A stretch of 64,000 nucleotides of DNA, taken from NCBI GenBank assembly GCA_009760855.2, contig WPIO01000033.1:387001-451000 (forward strand), given 5' to 3'. Source of the DNA: Cristatella mucedo. Its lineage: Eukaryota > Bryozoa > Phylactolaemata > Cristatellidae. The notes under the pieces are model-generated. The model saw only the letters and a program-made list of their open reading frames with translations. It searched no databases and was not told the DNA's origin. Positions 35,675-45,749 of this stretch are shown one piece after another. A program made the position numbers and the translations under genes. Each line of letters starts with the position of its first letter. The stretch's first letter is position 1.

Positions 35675-38600
35675 TTGCACTTGATAAAGCGCCCTCAGAG
35701 AACTTAATCTCTTTCTAGGCGCTTTACATTTGCTGCAAAGTGATACGCAATAGAATAGTAAGTAAAATCATGCTTGAAAAACAAACAAAATGAATAACAT
35801 GGTTAGGGGTTACATGCACTGGGTCAGCATGCAAATGTGGTTAGTGGCAGCATGAACAGTGTCAGCACGCATAAGCACATCGAGGACGAATCACAAGGAC
35901 CCACTAAATGCTGTCCTAAATAGGTATGTTTTTAAGTTTCTTTTAAATGTAGTCAGGTCAGGGGATGTTCTGATGCAGGTCGGGAGGGAGTTCCAGGCTG
36001 TGGGAGCATACGAGCTAAATGCACGGTCTCCAAAGGATTTAAGGTTTGTACGAGGTATTTCTAGACTGTTGGATTCCGAAAAGCGAGTGGTACGATGCTT
36101 TGCCTGATGGTGTAGTATATCTGAAAGATAGGCTGGAGCCATAGAATGAAGAGACCTAAAAGTGAGCGACAAAACCTTGAAGTCAATCCGTTGCTTGACT
36201 CGTAACCAGTGCAGGTCGGCGAGAAGTGGAGTAATGTGGCAACTGCGACGCTCACGACAGACAAGCCTAGCTGCAGAGTTTTGCACCAGCTGCAATCGCC
36301 TGATCGCACATGCTGGTAGGCCATACAGCTATACCTTTTATAATTAAAAGCTAGCACTCAGGCAACAAATTATTCATTGTAAGCATTTTGATTAAACAAA
36401 ATACATCATTCCAATATCTTTTAAAAAATGGCCATTAAATTGGATCAAACAGCTGAGTAGCAAGGTATAGCTTTCTTGGGTAGCATAGTCCATCAAGGAT
36501 AATACCAAACGAACTGAGTGGTTGCCACATGCGTAACCAATGTCAAAAGGTTAGGTGGCAAGTCTTTGCCATTCATTGCAAGACTTTGCTTCCTATTTCA
36601 CACTAAATCTACCGCCTAGCTTGAAAAAAATGCCGACAGTATGCCGGATAAAAGTCAAAGTCGTGGTGCACGGAGCCATGTGGCGTCCACATTGATGATG
36701 ATCGCTTTGCCCTTTATTAAAGTTGGCATTTCTTTTTTGAACGATTATTTTTATAATAAGTCAGCGTGTGGGCATCGGCTAAGAGACTAAAAGACATTTG
36801 CGCTAGTCAAGTGCATCCGCAGCTTGACACGCCCATGCTGTATCACTCGGCGCCGATGTAGTGTGGTCCAAGCCCAAGCTTTTCTTGCAAGCAGCGATCA
36901 AAAGTCTGTGCCCCCCTGCTCGCTGCTTGCTTCTGAACCGTTCGTTGCTCGTCCCGGCAAGTAGCGCTTCCTTTTTCTCTTTTCTTTCTCTCTTTATTTA
37001 GGACTCTTCTGGATATTCATGCATCGACGTGTAGCACAGCGAGGCACCTGTTCGTGGACCAGAGCTGTAGTGCTCGCACGGTATGCTGCCTGGTCTCGGC
37101 TTTCCTCTAGCAGATGAACACGTCCCAGCGCCGGCGTCTGTTGTGCTCGTTGGTGGTCCGTGCCTTCCTTGAAATAACTGCCGCTGATGCCCTGAGCTAA
37201 AGAGTTCTCTTGTAATTGGCCGTGTTGCCTGTGGCGCGTGCTTGGCGTCCTCCTTTGTGGACCACGTAAAGCTTATGTAAAAATTGGCAGCGTGAACGCG
37301 ACAAGCTAGCTCGAGAGCTGCCTCGTGGAGCTCGTGAGCTGCCTCGCGGAGCTTGTGCACGCTGTGCGGAATGAAATGGCCATCGGCCACGCTGGTCCCA
37401 GTACCATCATGCAATGCATTTTGGGTTTTGGTCGGTGCCCTCACCTCAGACGAGGTCCGTTGGTGCTGCAATGCCCTTTCCACGGTGGTGCTACTTCTTG
37501 CTACTGCGGTGCTACTCTTTGCCAGTATGGCGGTAGGGTTTTTCGGCTGCCCACTGAGCTGGTTTGGTCTAGCAGTTAAGGTGCTCGCCCCGACCAAGGT
37601 CTGACTGAGGTCGTGGGCTCGAGCCCCGAGGCATATGTGAAGCGCCTGAATAGAGATTAGGTTCTCTTGGGGTGCTATATAAATGAATTATATTTTTTTT
37701 CGGCTGCCCACTGGCTTCTCTTGTTTGACTTTGCCAGGAAGGCCTGTGCCTTGTGGTTTTTGTACTACTGACTCATCAGTAGACTGGGGCATTTTTCGTT
37801 TGTTCTCTAGCTTATGACCCCCCCCCCCCCCCGTGCAATCGATCTAGTTTCCGGTCCTTCGCTTGCCTGCCCTACATGATGCCTGATCAGCGATTGCCGA
37901 GCCCGTTTGCTCGCCATGTACTCACGTGTCATCGACTATCGATGTTTGCCTGTACCTAAACTTTGCTCTCGGTAGTAGCAGCAGCGCTGTATCGTATTAA
38001 AAGCTTCCTGGGTTACGTTGATGTAATATGCGCCGCCGTGCTTCCCTTATGCTTACCTTAATCGATCACTTCCTGTTTGCTAACTAGCTAACTGTTGAAA
38101 TAGGCACGAGTAAGTACATCGCACTCAGCCTGTCTATGGGCGACGAGTGCTGGGTGTTGAAATAAACGCTACTTAAGTCAACATTGGGGCTGTTGCCCCT
38201 GCCTGCCTTTTGCATTCGTATCCTGACATTCTTGATGTTGCTCTGGCAGGTTGCTGGCACTGGTACATGTCCCACACGCCCTGACCTGCTCGCTACACCG
38301 TTTTGCAACCTCGTCGGGATGCATGTGTGACCTGCAGGTTTGGCAGACGAATTGGCCAGGCGTCACTTAGGGCTTTCAGGGCAGATGTAACACGGAAATG
38401 CCACGCACCGGCCTGCCCAGGTGTACTCGGGTGTGGCCGTACCAGAAGCGTAGCTTTCTCATGCACTGCCGGTTTGTGCTGCCCAGTGCTGTCAATCTGC
38501 GATGAACCGATGGCGAATGTTATAGCTGATCATACAAGGCACGCAGCGTGCCCTTGCGTGCCTGCATCGCATGGCTACGTGCTAGCAGTTCCATCGGTTC

Positions 38601-41600
38601 CAGGCGTCGTTCGTTTCGTTAAAGGTAGAAGAGCGGCTGCACGGGCTCGGGTGGAAACCGAGTGAAACAGCGAGCTTGTGCCAGGTACGCACGCTGCATG
38701 CTACGTTTTCTCGTGCCGTCTTTCTTCTAGGGCACCGACTAGTAGAAATCTTTGCCTGGTGAGCCGCTTGCGTGTGAGGGCACGCTTGGACTGGGGGTCT
38801 CTTGGCGCTGTCACCGCAGGCAGCAGAAGGCGGGTGTTGCGTATGCTAGCATAGTCGTCAATCCTGCATTACGTGCTGCCAGCATCTCTTCTCGTCTTCT
38901 AGCTGCTCTTGCAGGCATGGTAGCAGTGGTGGGTGTTTAATTTGAAAGCGATCGATGTTCCTAAGCTTATTGTGGCGAAGCAATGGCAGGTGGGTGCTTG
39001 CAGCTTACATGGTGCACCGTCGTGTTCAGCGCACGCTTGGCCTGATGTTTTTCAGGAAGTGCGCAGCAGCGTGGTGGAGAGGGAAGGCGAGCTATCGGAA
39101 GAACTCAAGGTGTGCCGCGAGTGTCACGTGCCTTGCGATTCCACAACTCGTTTCGTATCGTAGTTTCTCTGTTGTGCCTTATTTCAGCACCAGACCAGTG
39201 ATCAAGCGCAACATTCATAGCCGCATTGGGCCTTGCAAATCCTTCCCCCTACCCGCCAAGTGGCCTCGACAAAACCTTAGTACTATCAGCGCCTGCTCGT
39301 CTGCCATGCCAGTCGCCTTTGCCGGCCGCTGGCAACGTAGGCTAACGAGTGCTTGCGGATGCACCAGCAGTCTCGTAACTGCGACAGCTACAAGCACGCA
39401 TGCCAGCCTCGCAGACTCGGCCGCTCGGCGCTGGCGTCACTGCTATTCACTATTGCAGCTCCTGCATTACGGTATGCCTGGCATGCAATTGGCTTGTTTT
39501 TTTCATATACTCTGCTTGTGGTTTGTTCGAGGCCCCGAGCTTCCCAGCCCGGTGCAAGAGCCGGCCCACGTAGCGTTTGCCGTGACGTTTTCGTCTCGTT
39601 TGAAAATGTGTCCCACCTATGTCTGGGCTAGCCGTAGGCACAGGATGAAGGAGGCCTTTTTAAACCGGCCAGCATAGACGTAATTGCAATTGCTGGGACC
39701 CTGTTTGAAGCATAGCTTTACTAGTACAGTGGCTGAGGAAGTCTAACGAAACAGCAGCTCAGTGAAAGTTGGCTGAAAGGGCTTAAATCGAGCAAAACGT
39801 CTGCCGCCGACGACCTTCAATCTGAGAGAGGGTGGTCAGCAATTTATTGACCCGAGAAGACCTGAGAGCATACAGTGTCAGCAGATCAGCCCAGACCAAG
39901 ACGAGTCCAGCATTGGCAAGCATCAGCTCTGTTCCTAGTCTTCTGGTCAAAACGGTATTACTCCCACATTTAGCATCAGCTGACAGGAGCACAACTCCCG
40001 ATGGCTCGATCAGTTCCTGTTTATGCTACAATATCCCTTTTGGGGTTTTAAAATGCTTTATATAATTCTTGCTGACGATTCAGCTACACGTTGCCTAACG
40101 TAATATTTTATAAATCAGTGATTTCTTTAATAGACGCCGCGATGCTTAACTGCTCATTTCGTAGGCCAAATTTTGTGGTTGCAGTAAATACAAATTGAAA
40201 AAGGTCTGAATGGTGGCCTTTCTGCCAGTCGTGCTGATACAGTTATAATGCAGGAAGTAGTCTGACCAATGATCTCAGTCAAGTTGCTGGTAGTTCCTCG
40301 TCAAAGCAAAAAAAACAAAAACATTCTGCGTCCTAACTTGGGATCTTTCGTGTGGTTACTGATCTGCTTGGTTGTTTAAGGCGGTTGGTTTCACGACCTC
40401 GGTCCCGAGGTCGTGGGTTCGATTCCTGCAGTGGGCGATCCTTTATCGCCACTGCAAGCAGTGGCAATAGCCCTAAAGGCTCTTCTGTCGCTATACAAAA
40501 AGAGGCCGTTAAATCAGATAGGATTCATTTATTTAGCAGTCTTATTTGCTGTTGCTCCATTTTGTAATGTAATGTATCCCTGTCTGTGACTCCACAAAGG
40601 CATAAAGACTATGTGGGTGTTATGCATGAGATTTTTGTATAGCGCAGTCACAGCCTAAGCGGCTTTCGGTATGCGTTCGGTAGCCAACAGACTTTGTCTC
40701 ACGCAACAAAGAGAAAGTGGGAAGCTTAGCCGAGTCAGGAGAGCAGTTGAGGTAGTGAGTAGCATGGAAGTGTGAGCTCAGGACCACTGAAAAGGATGAG
40801 CCATAGTCGGCAGCAGGAGAGCAGTTGTCGTGGCGATTTTACCCTTAGTAACGAGCTAAAACCAAGTTATCGGGCGGTGAGCTCACCTTTTGCTGCTGCT
40901 GCTGGCCAAGCTCCTTTCACGGTTGCAAAGCCGGGTGCCACCATCAGCCATTGCCAGCCTCAGCCCTCAGGGACATGCTGCTGCCACCTCGCCCGACTCC
41001 CCGTCGCACGGAGTCTGGCAAGCGCTGCTCGGGTCGTAGCTGATCGGCGAAGCGTAGCTCAGCTGCGTGGGGCTGGGTGCGGCCGAAGTGCACTGGCTTG
41101 CAGCCGGCGACGACACCGGCGCAACCACCGCTGCCACTCGCCTGCAGAGGCTCTCGTGGCGGTCTCCTATCGCCTCACGACAGCATCGAAATGGCTGTCG
41201 TGAGGCGATTTCCGACCGGTGCCATCTAGCAGCAATTGGTTCCAAGTATATTTCCTTGCAGCACATTGACGATGGGAATGTCTTCATTGTGGCCTCATTC
41301 ATTACTCACTATTTACTCATTTAGTGCTTTACCTAGCAAAACTCGCCTCTGAGTAGGAACTTTCAATTGCTTGTTTCTTTCTGAAGGCTCTATGCCTCTG
41401 TAAAGTGCCCAGAAAGAGATCCGGTTTTCTGAGGGCACCGGACAAATTTATTACTATTATTATTATTGTCATTATTGTTATATGACTGCTTTCACAATCC
41501 ATATGTCTGAGCATGTCAATACTAGGTGCAGGACTAGCGTTAGTGGTCGTGGAGTGGTGTGGTGGAGGGGGCATTTGCCCTCGCTCCACCACACAGCTGG

Positions 41601-42068
41601 CAGCGACCTTGGCTGCCCCCTATTCATGCCCACCCTCACCACACCCTCAGTCACCAACGACTAATTATCACATCCCACTTTCAATTCACAAATTCTGCAC
41701 TCGAGCAACCGCTGAGTTTGTGTCTAATAAACACACTGATTCGGCACTAGTTTTTCATTAATTGCTGTTTTAGCCCTGCCTACATGACAATCCTTGCCCC
41801 TAAATAAAAATGTGCATGTCTTGCCCCCTATATGAAAATCATGGCTTTGCCACTGGTCATGTGCCTCATGGTCTTAGCTTACAGGAAGTGGTAGAACCAC
41901 TAGATGGTGGGTCGCTGCCTAATGCCTGCTGTGCATTATTTGTAGATTATCGTGGCTGACATGGATGCAGCTGAAACTGAAAAACAGTTCGAACAACAGT
42001 GGCAGCATGTGAGGATTTTTATTAGGGAATTGAAGCAAGTGCATCTTACTGATGTATCCCAAACATGA
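29947..42068 (+). CDS. C8orf76: Homologue of human C8orf76 (TPR-like protein of unknown function)
   Basis: Confident exons: 29947-30054, 30733-30856, 31741-31853, 31936-32020, 34344-34569. GT-AG junctions and phases (0, 1, 0, 1, 2) agree. Key segments match the human protein in order: EPR|WF at the exon 1/2 join, HKFKGDYYYLLRQYDTSLRE, EALESICRCHILLGRAAESL, ARNADHKCIALQVQ and LQKLVSLHPQNPSFWLQLGD. The helical pairs resemble tetratricopeptide repeats. Tentative exons, chosen by phase and splice signals: 37002-37080 (SFLRCK then TLLDI), 39056-39109 (EVRSSVVEREGELSEELK) and 41946-42068 (ETEKQFEQQW, stop TGA). An exon may be missing before the last. The product is about 300 residues against 380 in human. 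No function is known to me. Introns hold LINE-A, LINE-B and SINE copies. It is divergent with the CREC gene. Confidence 0.85.
31180..31216. repeat. (GA)n microsatellite
   Basis: About 18 GA units in intron 2 of the C8orf76 homologue. Confidence 0.95.
31300..31600 (+). mobile_element. Diverged LINE-B relic
   Basis: Contains TTTGTATGCTCCCAAAGACT, GACTTCAAAAAGTAGCTAAA and GGTGACACTGTACATG, matching the LINE-B C-terminal coding and early 3' untranslated region seen better at 62640-62820. Heavily mutated. Confidence 0.6.
32440..32472. repeat. (TAA)n microsatellite
   Basis: Run of TAA units in intron 4 of the C8orf76 homologue, followed by LINE-like debris (AAAGTGAGAAGCATAGC) that resembles the LINE-A 3' region. 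It may be the tail of a decayed insertion. Confidence 0.7.
32630..32750 (+). mobile_element. SINE-1 copy, diverged
   Basis: B-box-like GTGGGTTCAAGTCCTGAAG, body TTCTTATTGCC and the end GTGTTGAATCAGCC. The A box is degraded. Intron 4 of the C8orf76 homologue. Confidence 0.7.
32751..33720. other. Intronic, no recognisable feature
   Basis: Intron 4 of the C8orf76 homologue. An 88-codon minus-strand frame (33314-33580) has no recognisable motif. Confidence 0.35.
33725..33830 (+). mobile_element. LINE RT relic
   Basis: GATGATCGTGCCTGGATGGC and AACTTTCTCAAATCGAATGA encode the post-palm segment (DDRAWMAANFLKSNDNKT) typical of the RT in these CR1/L2-like families, nearest to LINE-B at 63720-63760. 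A short, isolated fragment. Confidence 0.6.
33990..34130 (-). mobile_element. SINE-1 copy
   Basis: Antisense 3' end GAGCTGATTTAACGGCCTC, body GAGCCTTTACGGCTATCGCC, then a degraded head with GAAAAGCGAGTACACCTTAC. Intron 4 of the C8orf76 homologue. Confidence 0.75.
35070..35250 (-). mobile_element. SINE-1 copy
   Basis: Starts GCAGCTGATTTAGTATCAGC and runs through GGTAGCTTTCACTC to a tRNA-like head (CCTGGATCGTGAGC, ACCTTACCGTTGAGC). First of two SINE-1 copies in the same orientation with about 20 bases between them. Confidence 0.7.
35268..35435 (-). mobile_element. SINE-1 copy, second in a pair
   Basis: GTTGGCTGATTTGAAAGCCT, a 13-base internal duplication of CCTAATTA(T/A)GAAG, GCCTTAGCAGCTTTCACC and a head ending near GTGAAGTACTAACC. 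More diverged than its neighbour. Confidence 0.65.
35641..36333 (-). mobile_element. LINE-B copy with likely target-site duplication
   Basis: (TAA)n run at 35647-35674, the rc terminal hairpin (GATAAAGCGCCCTCAGAGAA, TCTAGGCGCTTTACATTTGC), and a 134-codon frame (36295-35891) with SAARLVCRERR, LHSMAPAYLSDIL and TAWNSLPTCIRTSPDLTTF. AGCTATA occurs at both edges (35641-35647 and 36327-36333), consistent with a 7-bp duplication. 5'-truncated, in intron 5 of the C8orf76 homologue. Confidence 0.85.
37560..37690 (+). mobile_element. SINE-2, tRNA-derived with a LINE-B-like 3' hairpin
   Basis: The tRNA-like head (GTCTAGCAGTTAAGGTGC for the A box, GGGCTCGAGCCCC for the B box) is joined through GGCATATGT to a tail reading AAGCGCCTGAATAGAGATT then GTTCTCTTGGGGTGCTATA. 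That tail follows the LINE-B 3' end base by base at the stem positions. Interpreted as a SINE that uses the LINE-B reverse transcriptase. Confidence 0.8.
37818..37832. repeat. Poly(C) run of 15
   Basis: Fifteen consecutive C. A possible assembly or sequencing weak point. Confidence 0.95.
37833..39055. other. GC-rich intron sequence, no clear exon
   Basis: Between tentative exons 6 and 7 of the C8orf76 homologue. Several open frames exist, including a phase-compatible candidate near 38929-38991 (WWVFNLKAIDVPKLIVAKQW between TAGCAG and GTGGGT) that could be a missing exon. Not firm enough to include in the model. Confidence 0.3.
40360..40525 (+). mobile_element. SINE-1 copy with strong head hairpin
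   Basis: Head with CACGACCTCGG TC CCGAGGTCGTG (40392-40415, an 11-bp perfect stem), B box GGTTCGATTCC (40416-40426), body GATCCTTTATCGCC and end GAGGCCGTTAAATCAG. Intron of the C8orf76 homologue. Confidence 0.85.
40563..40840 (-). mobile_element. LINE-A 3' end fragment
   Basis: Antisense: GTAATGTAATGTATCCCTG, ACTCCACAAAGGCATAAAG, GCGGCTTTCGGTATGCGTTC and GAAAGTGGGAAGCTTAGC. It is truncated at the 5' end, and its ATTAC tail abuts the end of the SINE-1 neighbourhood. Confidence 0.85.
41169..41209. repeat. Perfect 16-bp inverted repeat, 9-base loop
   Basis: ATCGCCTCACGACAGC (41169-41184) and its exact complement (41194-41209) flank ATCGAAATG. It could form a stable hairpin in RNA or DNA. Lies in a GC-rich part of the last intron of the C8orf76 homologue; no known element matches. 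Confidence 0.85.
41390..41470 (+). mobile_element. LINE-B 3' tail with compensatory stem change
   Basis: AAAGTGCCCAGAAAGAGATC and GTTTTCTGAGGGCACCGGAC followed by (TTATTA)n. Compared with the copy near 54857, the stem has GTGCCC/GGGCAC in place of GCGCCC/GGGCGC, so pairing is kept. Confidence 0.75.
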
Positions 42069-43255
42069 CTATAAAGGAACTGGCTGCCTATCAATTCATT
42101 CATTCTGAGTTTTGTGTTACTGCTGCCTTCACTTTGATGTGATGTCATAACTCTATTACATATTTAAATTGAGCAATAATGCACAATATCTTTATGCCAG
42201 GTTTGAATACCTGGTCCTCTACGTCTGCGTAAGGCTGCACAGGATTCTTTTTTTTTTAATATCGGGTGCCTAGTCAGTATCGAAATAGCATGTGCATACC
42301 AAAAGGCTCCGTGATTTTTATGATTGTTGTTGAGCGCAATAGCATTCACGATTATGCCGTTGGAGTGCCTTCGTGCAAGCAGCAGCAAGCCAGTTTTTTT
42401 GCGTAGCTATTTGGTTATTTATGATCAAACCTTGACCTTGTATAGTCAGTTTTTATTCATCTATGCTCACTTTTATTTGCCTTTTACTTGCATTTTTGTG
42501 TGAGTGCTAAGGTTACAACTACGTGGTTTGCATCTGTATTCCCGAAACGTATGCCGGTTTGAAAATTGTGGAGTTGTGGAGCTCTTAGCAAGTGTAACAG
42601 TCGTCCGGCACCATCAAAAGGGTTAATTGAATCCTGAAGATACATTTTATGTGCTGTAGGAGCATGTGACATTCAAGACGAGAGTCGCAGTGAGTTAACT
42701 CGTTGTAGTATACAAGAGCCCCCACCTGATTGTGGACCGTAATTATAGTCAGTACATGATGAATACTCCTTTCCAATCGTTCCTGACCTTTTTTGATCTT
42801 GTCTGGACATGATTTGTCAAACAATCGCGTTATGCTCGTCCGGATCTTGCTACAAATACAATACCGCCCTGTTATTGAGACCACCGTGTGAGGTCCCATG
42901 TCTTGAAAGGGGCAGTCATATCTCACTTCATGATGTAGTTTAAAGCCACGCCCTTTGCTGTGAACGAAACTGCTGCTTTAACCATAGTGTGCTGTACTTA
43001 TCTAAAGGTATATTGCAGTTGAATGGCAGGCTGTTGATCTGTGCTTATTTGTCACCAATAAATTGATATCATGATATTTGTCCAACGGAGAGCTTTCGCT
43101 GAGTACCACAGCTGGTCTGTTTGTGCTTGAATCGCCGAGGGGGATTGGTAACTACTTATTTCTTAACTCTCTACTCACTATCTAACTCACTATCGCCGTC
43201 ATACGTTCTTGGAAGGCATAAACTCTCTTGCACCTTTTATTGCTGTAATCTGCAC
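42069..43255. other. 3' flank of the C8orf76 homologue
   Basis: A possible AATAAA lies near 43056 (CACCAATAAATTG), about 1 kb past the tentative stop codon. A 113-codon minus-strand frame (42585-42926) shows no recognisable motif. Confidence 0.35.
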
Positions 43256-43259
43256 TTGA

Positions 43260-43900
43260 AAGGGATCAAACTTTCTCAAATTGAATGAAAATTCTTACTC
43301 GTTATAGGTAACCTAGTGTCATCATAGCCCAACCCTCAATATGGCCAGTCAATAGCTTTTAGCATCTCCATATAATCTGGACCCACTTTTCCAAAGCGAC
43401 CTTATACCCTTCGGAGTTCGTCAGATCCTCTGTCAAGTTTGACTGCTTGAGCTACGTAGCATAGCGAAAATTCCAGATTGCTTATCAAGGATACCACAGA
43501 AAAGATGGCCATGAATATGCTTCATTATTAAATTATGTTCACTGCTTAAAGTCCTTCCTGCTCGTGCTGATAGACGCTTGGGTTGCAAAGCTCTGCAGCT
43601 TGGCATGTTAGTCGTGAATTCACAACTCTTTTATTGCATCACTTCCCACCGACCTGCACAGGTTCTCTTCAAGCAGCCTATCGACTTCAATTTCTGTCGT
43701 TCACTTTTAAGACCCTCAATTCTCTTGCTCTGGCCCACCTATTGATATAAATTCCTTATCAGGCTGTGCATCAAACCACTTGCCCTTCTGATTCAAGTTG
43801 ATAGGCTGTGCCTCTAGCCAAGCTAAATCCTTTGAAGGCCATGCCTTCCACAACTGCTGCCAAAGCCCGGAACTTGCTCCTGACTGACATCGCTATCTAT
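43260..43900 (+). mobile_element. Old LINE RT/C-terminal relic
   Basis: AAACTTTCTCAAATTGAATG (the FLKLN block), then separated pieces of the C-terminal domain (ACCGACCTGCACAGGTTCTC, TTCACTTTTAAGACCCTCAA, TGCCTTCCACAACTGC). The order fits a CR1/L2-like element, but mutations prevent family assignment. Confidence 0.5.
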
Positions 43901-44169
43901 AGCTTTACTTAAAATTAAAAATGCACGCATTTGCTAAACGCTTAGCATTTATTCGCACCTTTACACACACTAAAACGCACACATTAGCTTTTTGTGTGAA
44001 TTGTTCTTTTTGTGCTTACATGTTAAGTGCATCGAAAGTTTGTTTACATGTTGAGTTCCTGGAAAAAGATGTACTTCTCTTGAGGTGTTTTCAACTTGTC
44101 TTATTTCTTCCGACTGGACCCAAGAAGTGTCAGTCTAACCGTCTCCTTGCAAGTTCCCCAGCTGCAATG

Positions 44170-45385
44170 TATGTTGCCCATTGAATAGGATATCACTTTT
44201 ATGCTGACGATACCCAGCTGTATTTGTCATTTAAAACTTAGGAATCCGCTGCAGCGACTAATAAACTGAATGATTGGCTTGTCGACATTCTATCCTGAAT
44301 GGCAAATTTCCTGTACTTAAACTTAACGACGATAAAACTGAACTGCTCATAGGACACCCTAGGCTAGTGGCTGGACTAGAAGGCTCTGCTCTTCTAATAG
44401 GTGAGGCTGTTGTCCGACCGACCACGTCTTCGGAATTTAGGTGCCGTTTTCGACAGCCGCCTAAGTTTGAAAGCTTTGTTAAGAAGTCTTCCACAGCTAG
44501 CCATAGGATTAGGAACTGTCTTCCACTGTGCCTTGCAAATAATTTAACTAGCTCATTCTGTCTCGGCTAGATTGTTGTAATTCCCTTTTTGGCTGAGCTA
44601 CCGAAAAAGCCACTAGGCCAGTACAGCTGGCGATGAATATGGCTGCAAGGCTAGTACAAATTCCGAAGGTTTGACCTCGCGTTTCGTTTGGTTAAAGAGC
44701 TAGGGTAGCTGCCGGTTTATCAACAGATACACTGCAAAGTTCTTACGCTGACCCACAAGGCCCGCCACGGCTTGGCTCCTTCGTACCTAGCTGAACTGCT
44801 GCACCAGTTTCAGCCTCTTCGTGCCCTCAGGTCCTGTGTGGAAAATAAATTAGCTGTTCGATTCCTCTGCTTAAAGACCGTTAGCGACAGAAGCTTCAGC
44901 TCTGCAGGTCCTAGACCGTGGGACTCAGTTTCACGATTCTTACGAAATGACAACTACTCTTCTGCTGCCGACTCTGGCACATCCTCTCCTGTCGTCCTTA
45001 GCTGTTCTCGGCTATGCTTCTCATTTTCTCTTAGTTTCGTGAGATTAAGTCTGTTGGCTACCGAACGCGGACTGAAAGCCGCTTCTGCTATGACTAGTCC
45101 ATCCAAAACTCTCTTGCATAACACTCGCTACCTCAACTGCTCTCCTGACTCTGCTATGCTTCCCACTTTCTCTTTGTTGCGTGAGACGAAGTCTGTCGGC
45201 TACCGAATGCGTACCGAAAGCCGCTTAGGCTGTGAGTGCGCTATACAAAACTCTACTACGTAACACCCACATGGTCTTTATGACTTTGTGGAGTTACAGA
45301 CGGAGATACATTACATTACCCACATAGTCTTTATGGCTATGTACAGTTACAGACGGAGATGCGTTACATTACATATTTGTCTACT
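44170..45385 (+). mobile_element. LINE-A cluster with three successive 3' ends
   Basis: The first segment begins at the YADD region (CTTTTATGCTGACGATAC) and runs to a 3' end near 45125 (GAAAGCCGCTTCTGC, CTTGCATAACACTCG). A second 5'-truncated 3' region runs from 45128 to 45318, and a short third tail from 45319 to 45383 ends GTTACATTACAT. The RT frame is broken by stops. This looks like stacked insertions or tail duplication. Confidence 0.8.
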
Positions 45386-45644
45386 CAGCACTGGCCCATG
45401 AGATTCTCTGTGAGGGGTGGATTAATTGTTTGCTTGTCCGGCTAGAGAATTGATACGAGCGTTAGTACTAATTTCCGGTCGGTATAGAAACATCCAGATG
45501 ACAAAAGAAGCTAAAAATCCACACTCGTTTCTCGCAGCCATTGCTCTGGCCATGCGAGTAGTAACGTGGGTTACCGTACTACAATTCCGTTCACTTGCTT
45601 TCTCTTGCTGCTCGCTTTGATGTGTATTTTGATATACATATTTT

Positions 45645-45745
45645 TTTATTCATTTATACAGTGCCCCAAGAGAACTTAATCTCTATTCGGGTGCTTTACA
45701 TATGCCACGGGGTACGAGCCCACGACTTCGGTCATGCCAAACCAT
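45645..45745 (-). mobile_element. SINE-2 copy
   Basis: On the minus strand: head with GAAGTCGTGGGCTCGTACCC, the linker GTGGCATATGTAAAGCACCC, then GAATAGAGATTAAGTTCTC and a (AAT/AATA)-type tail. Same order as the copy at 37560. Confidence 0.75.
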
Positions 45746-45749
45746 CGCG

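Noticed and set aside
36998-37604. Long minus-strand frame of 199 codons and opposing plus frames
   Set aside because: GC-rich segment with no recognisable domain on the minus strand; a short plus-strand exon (37002-37080) fits the C8orf76 model better.
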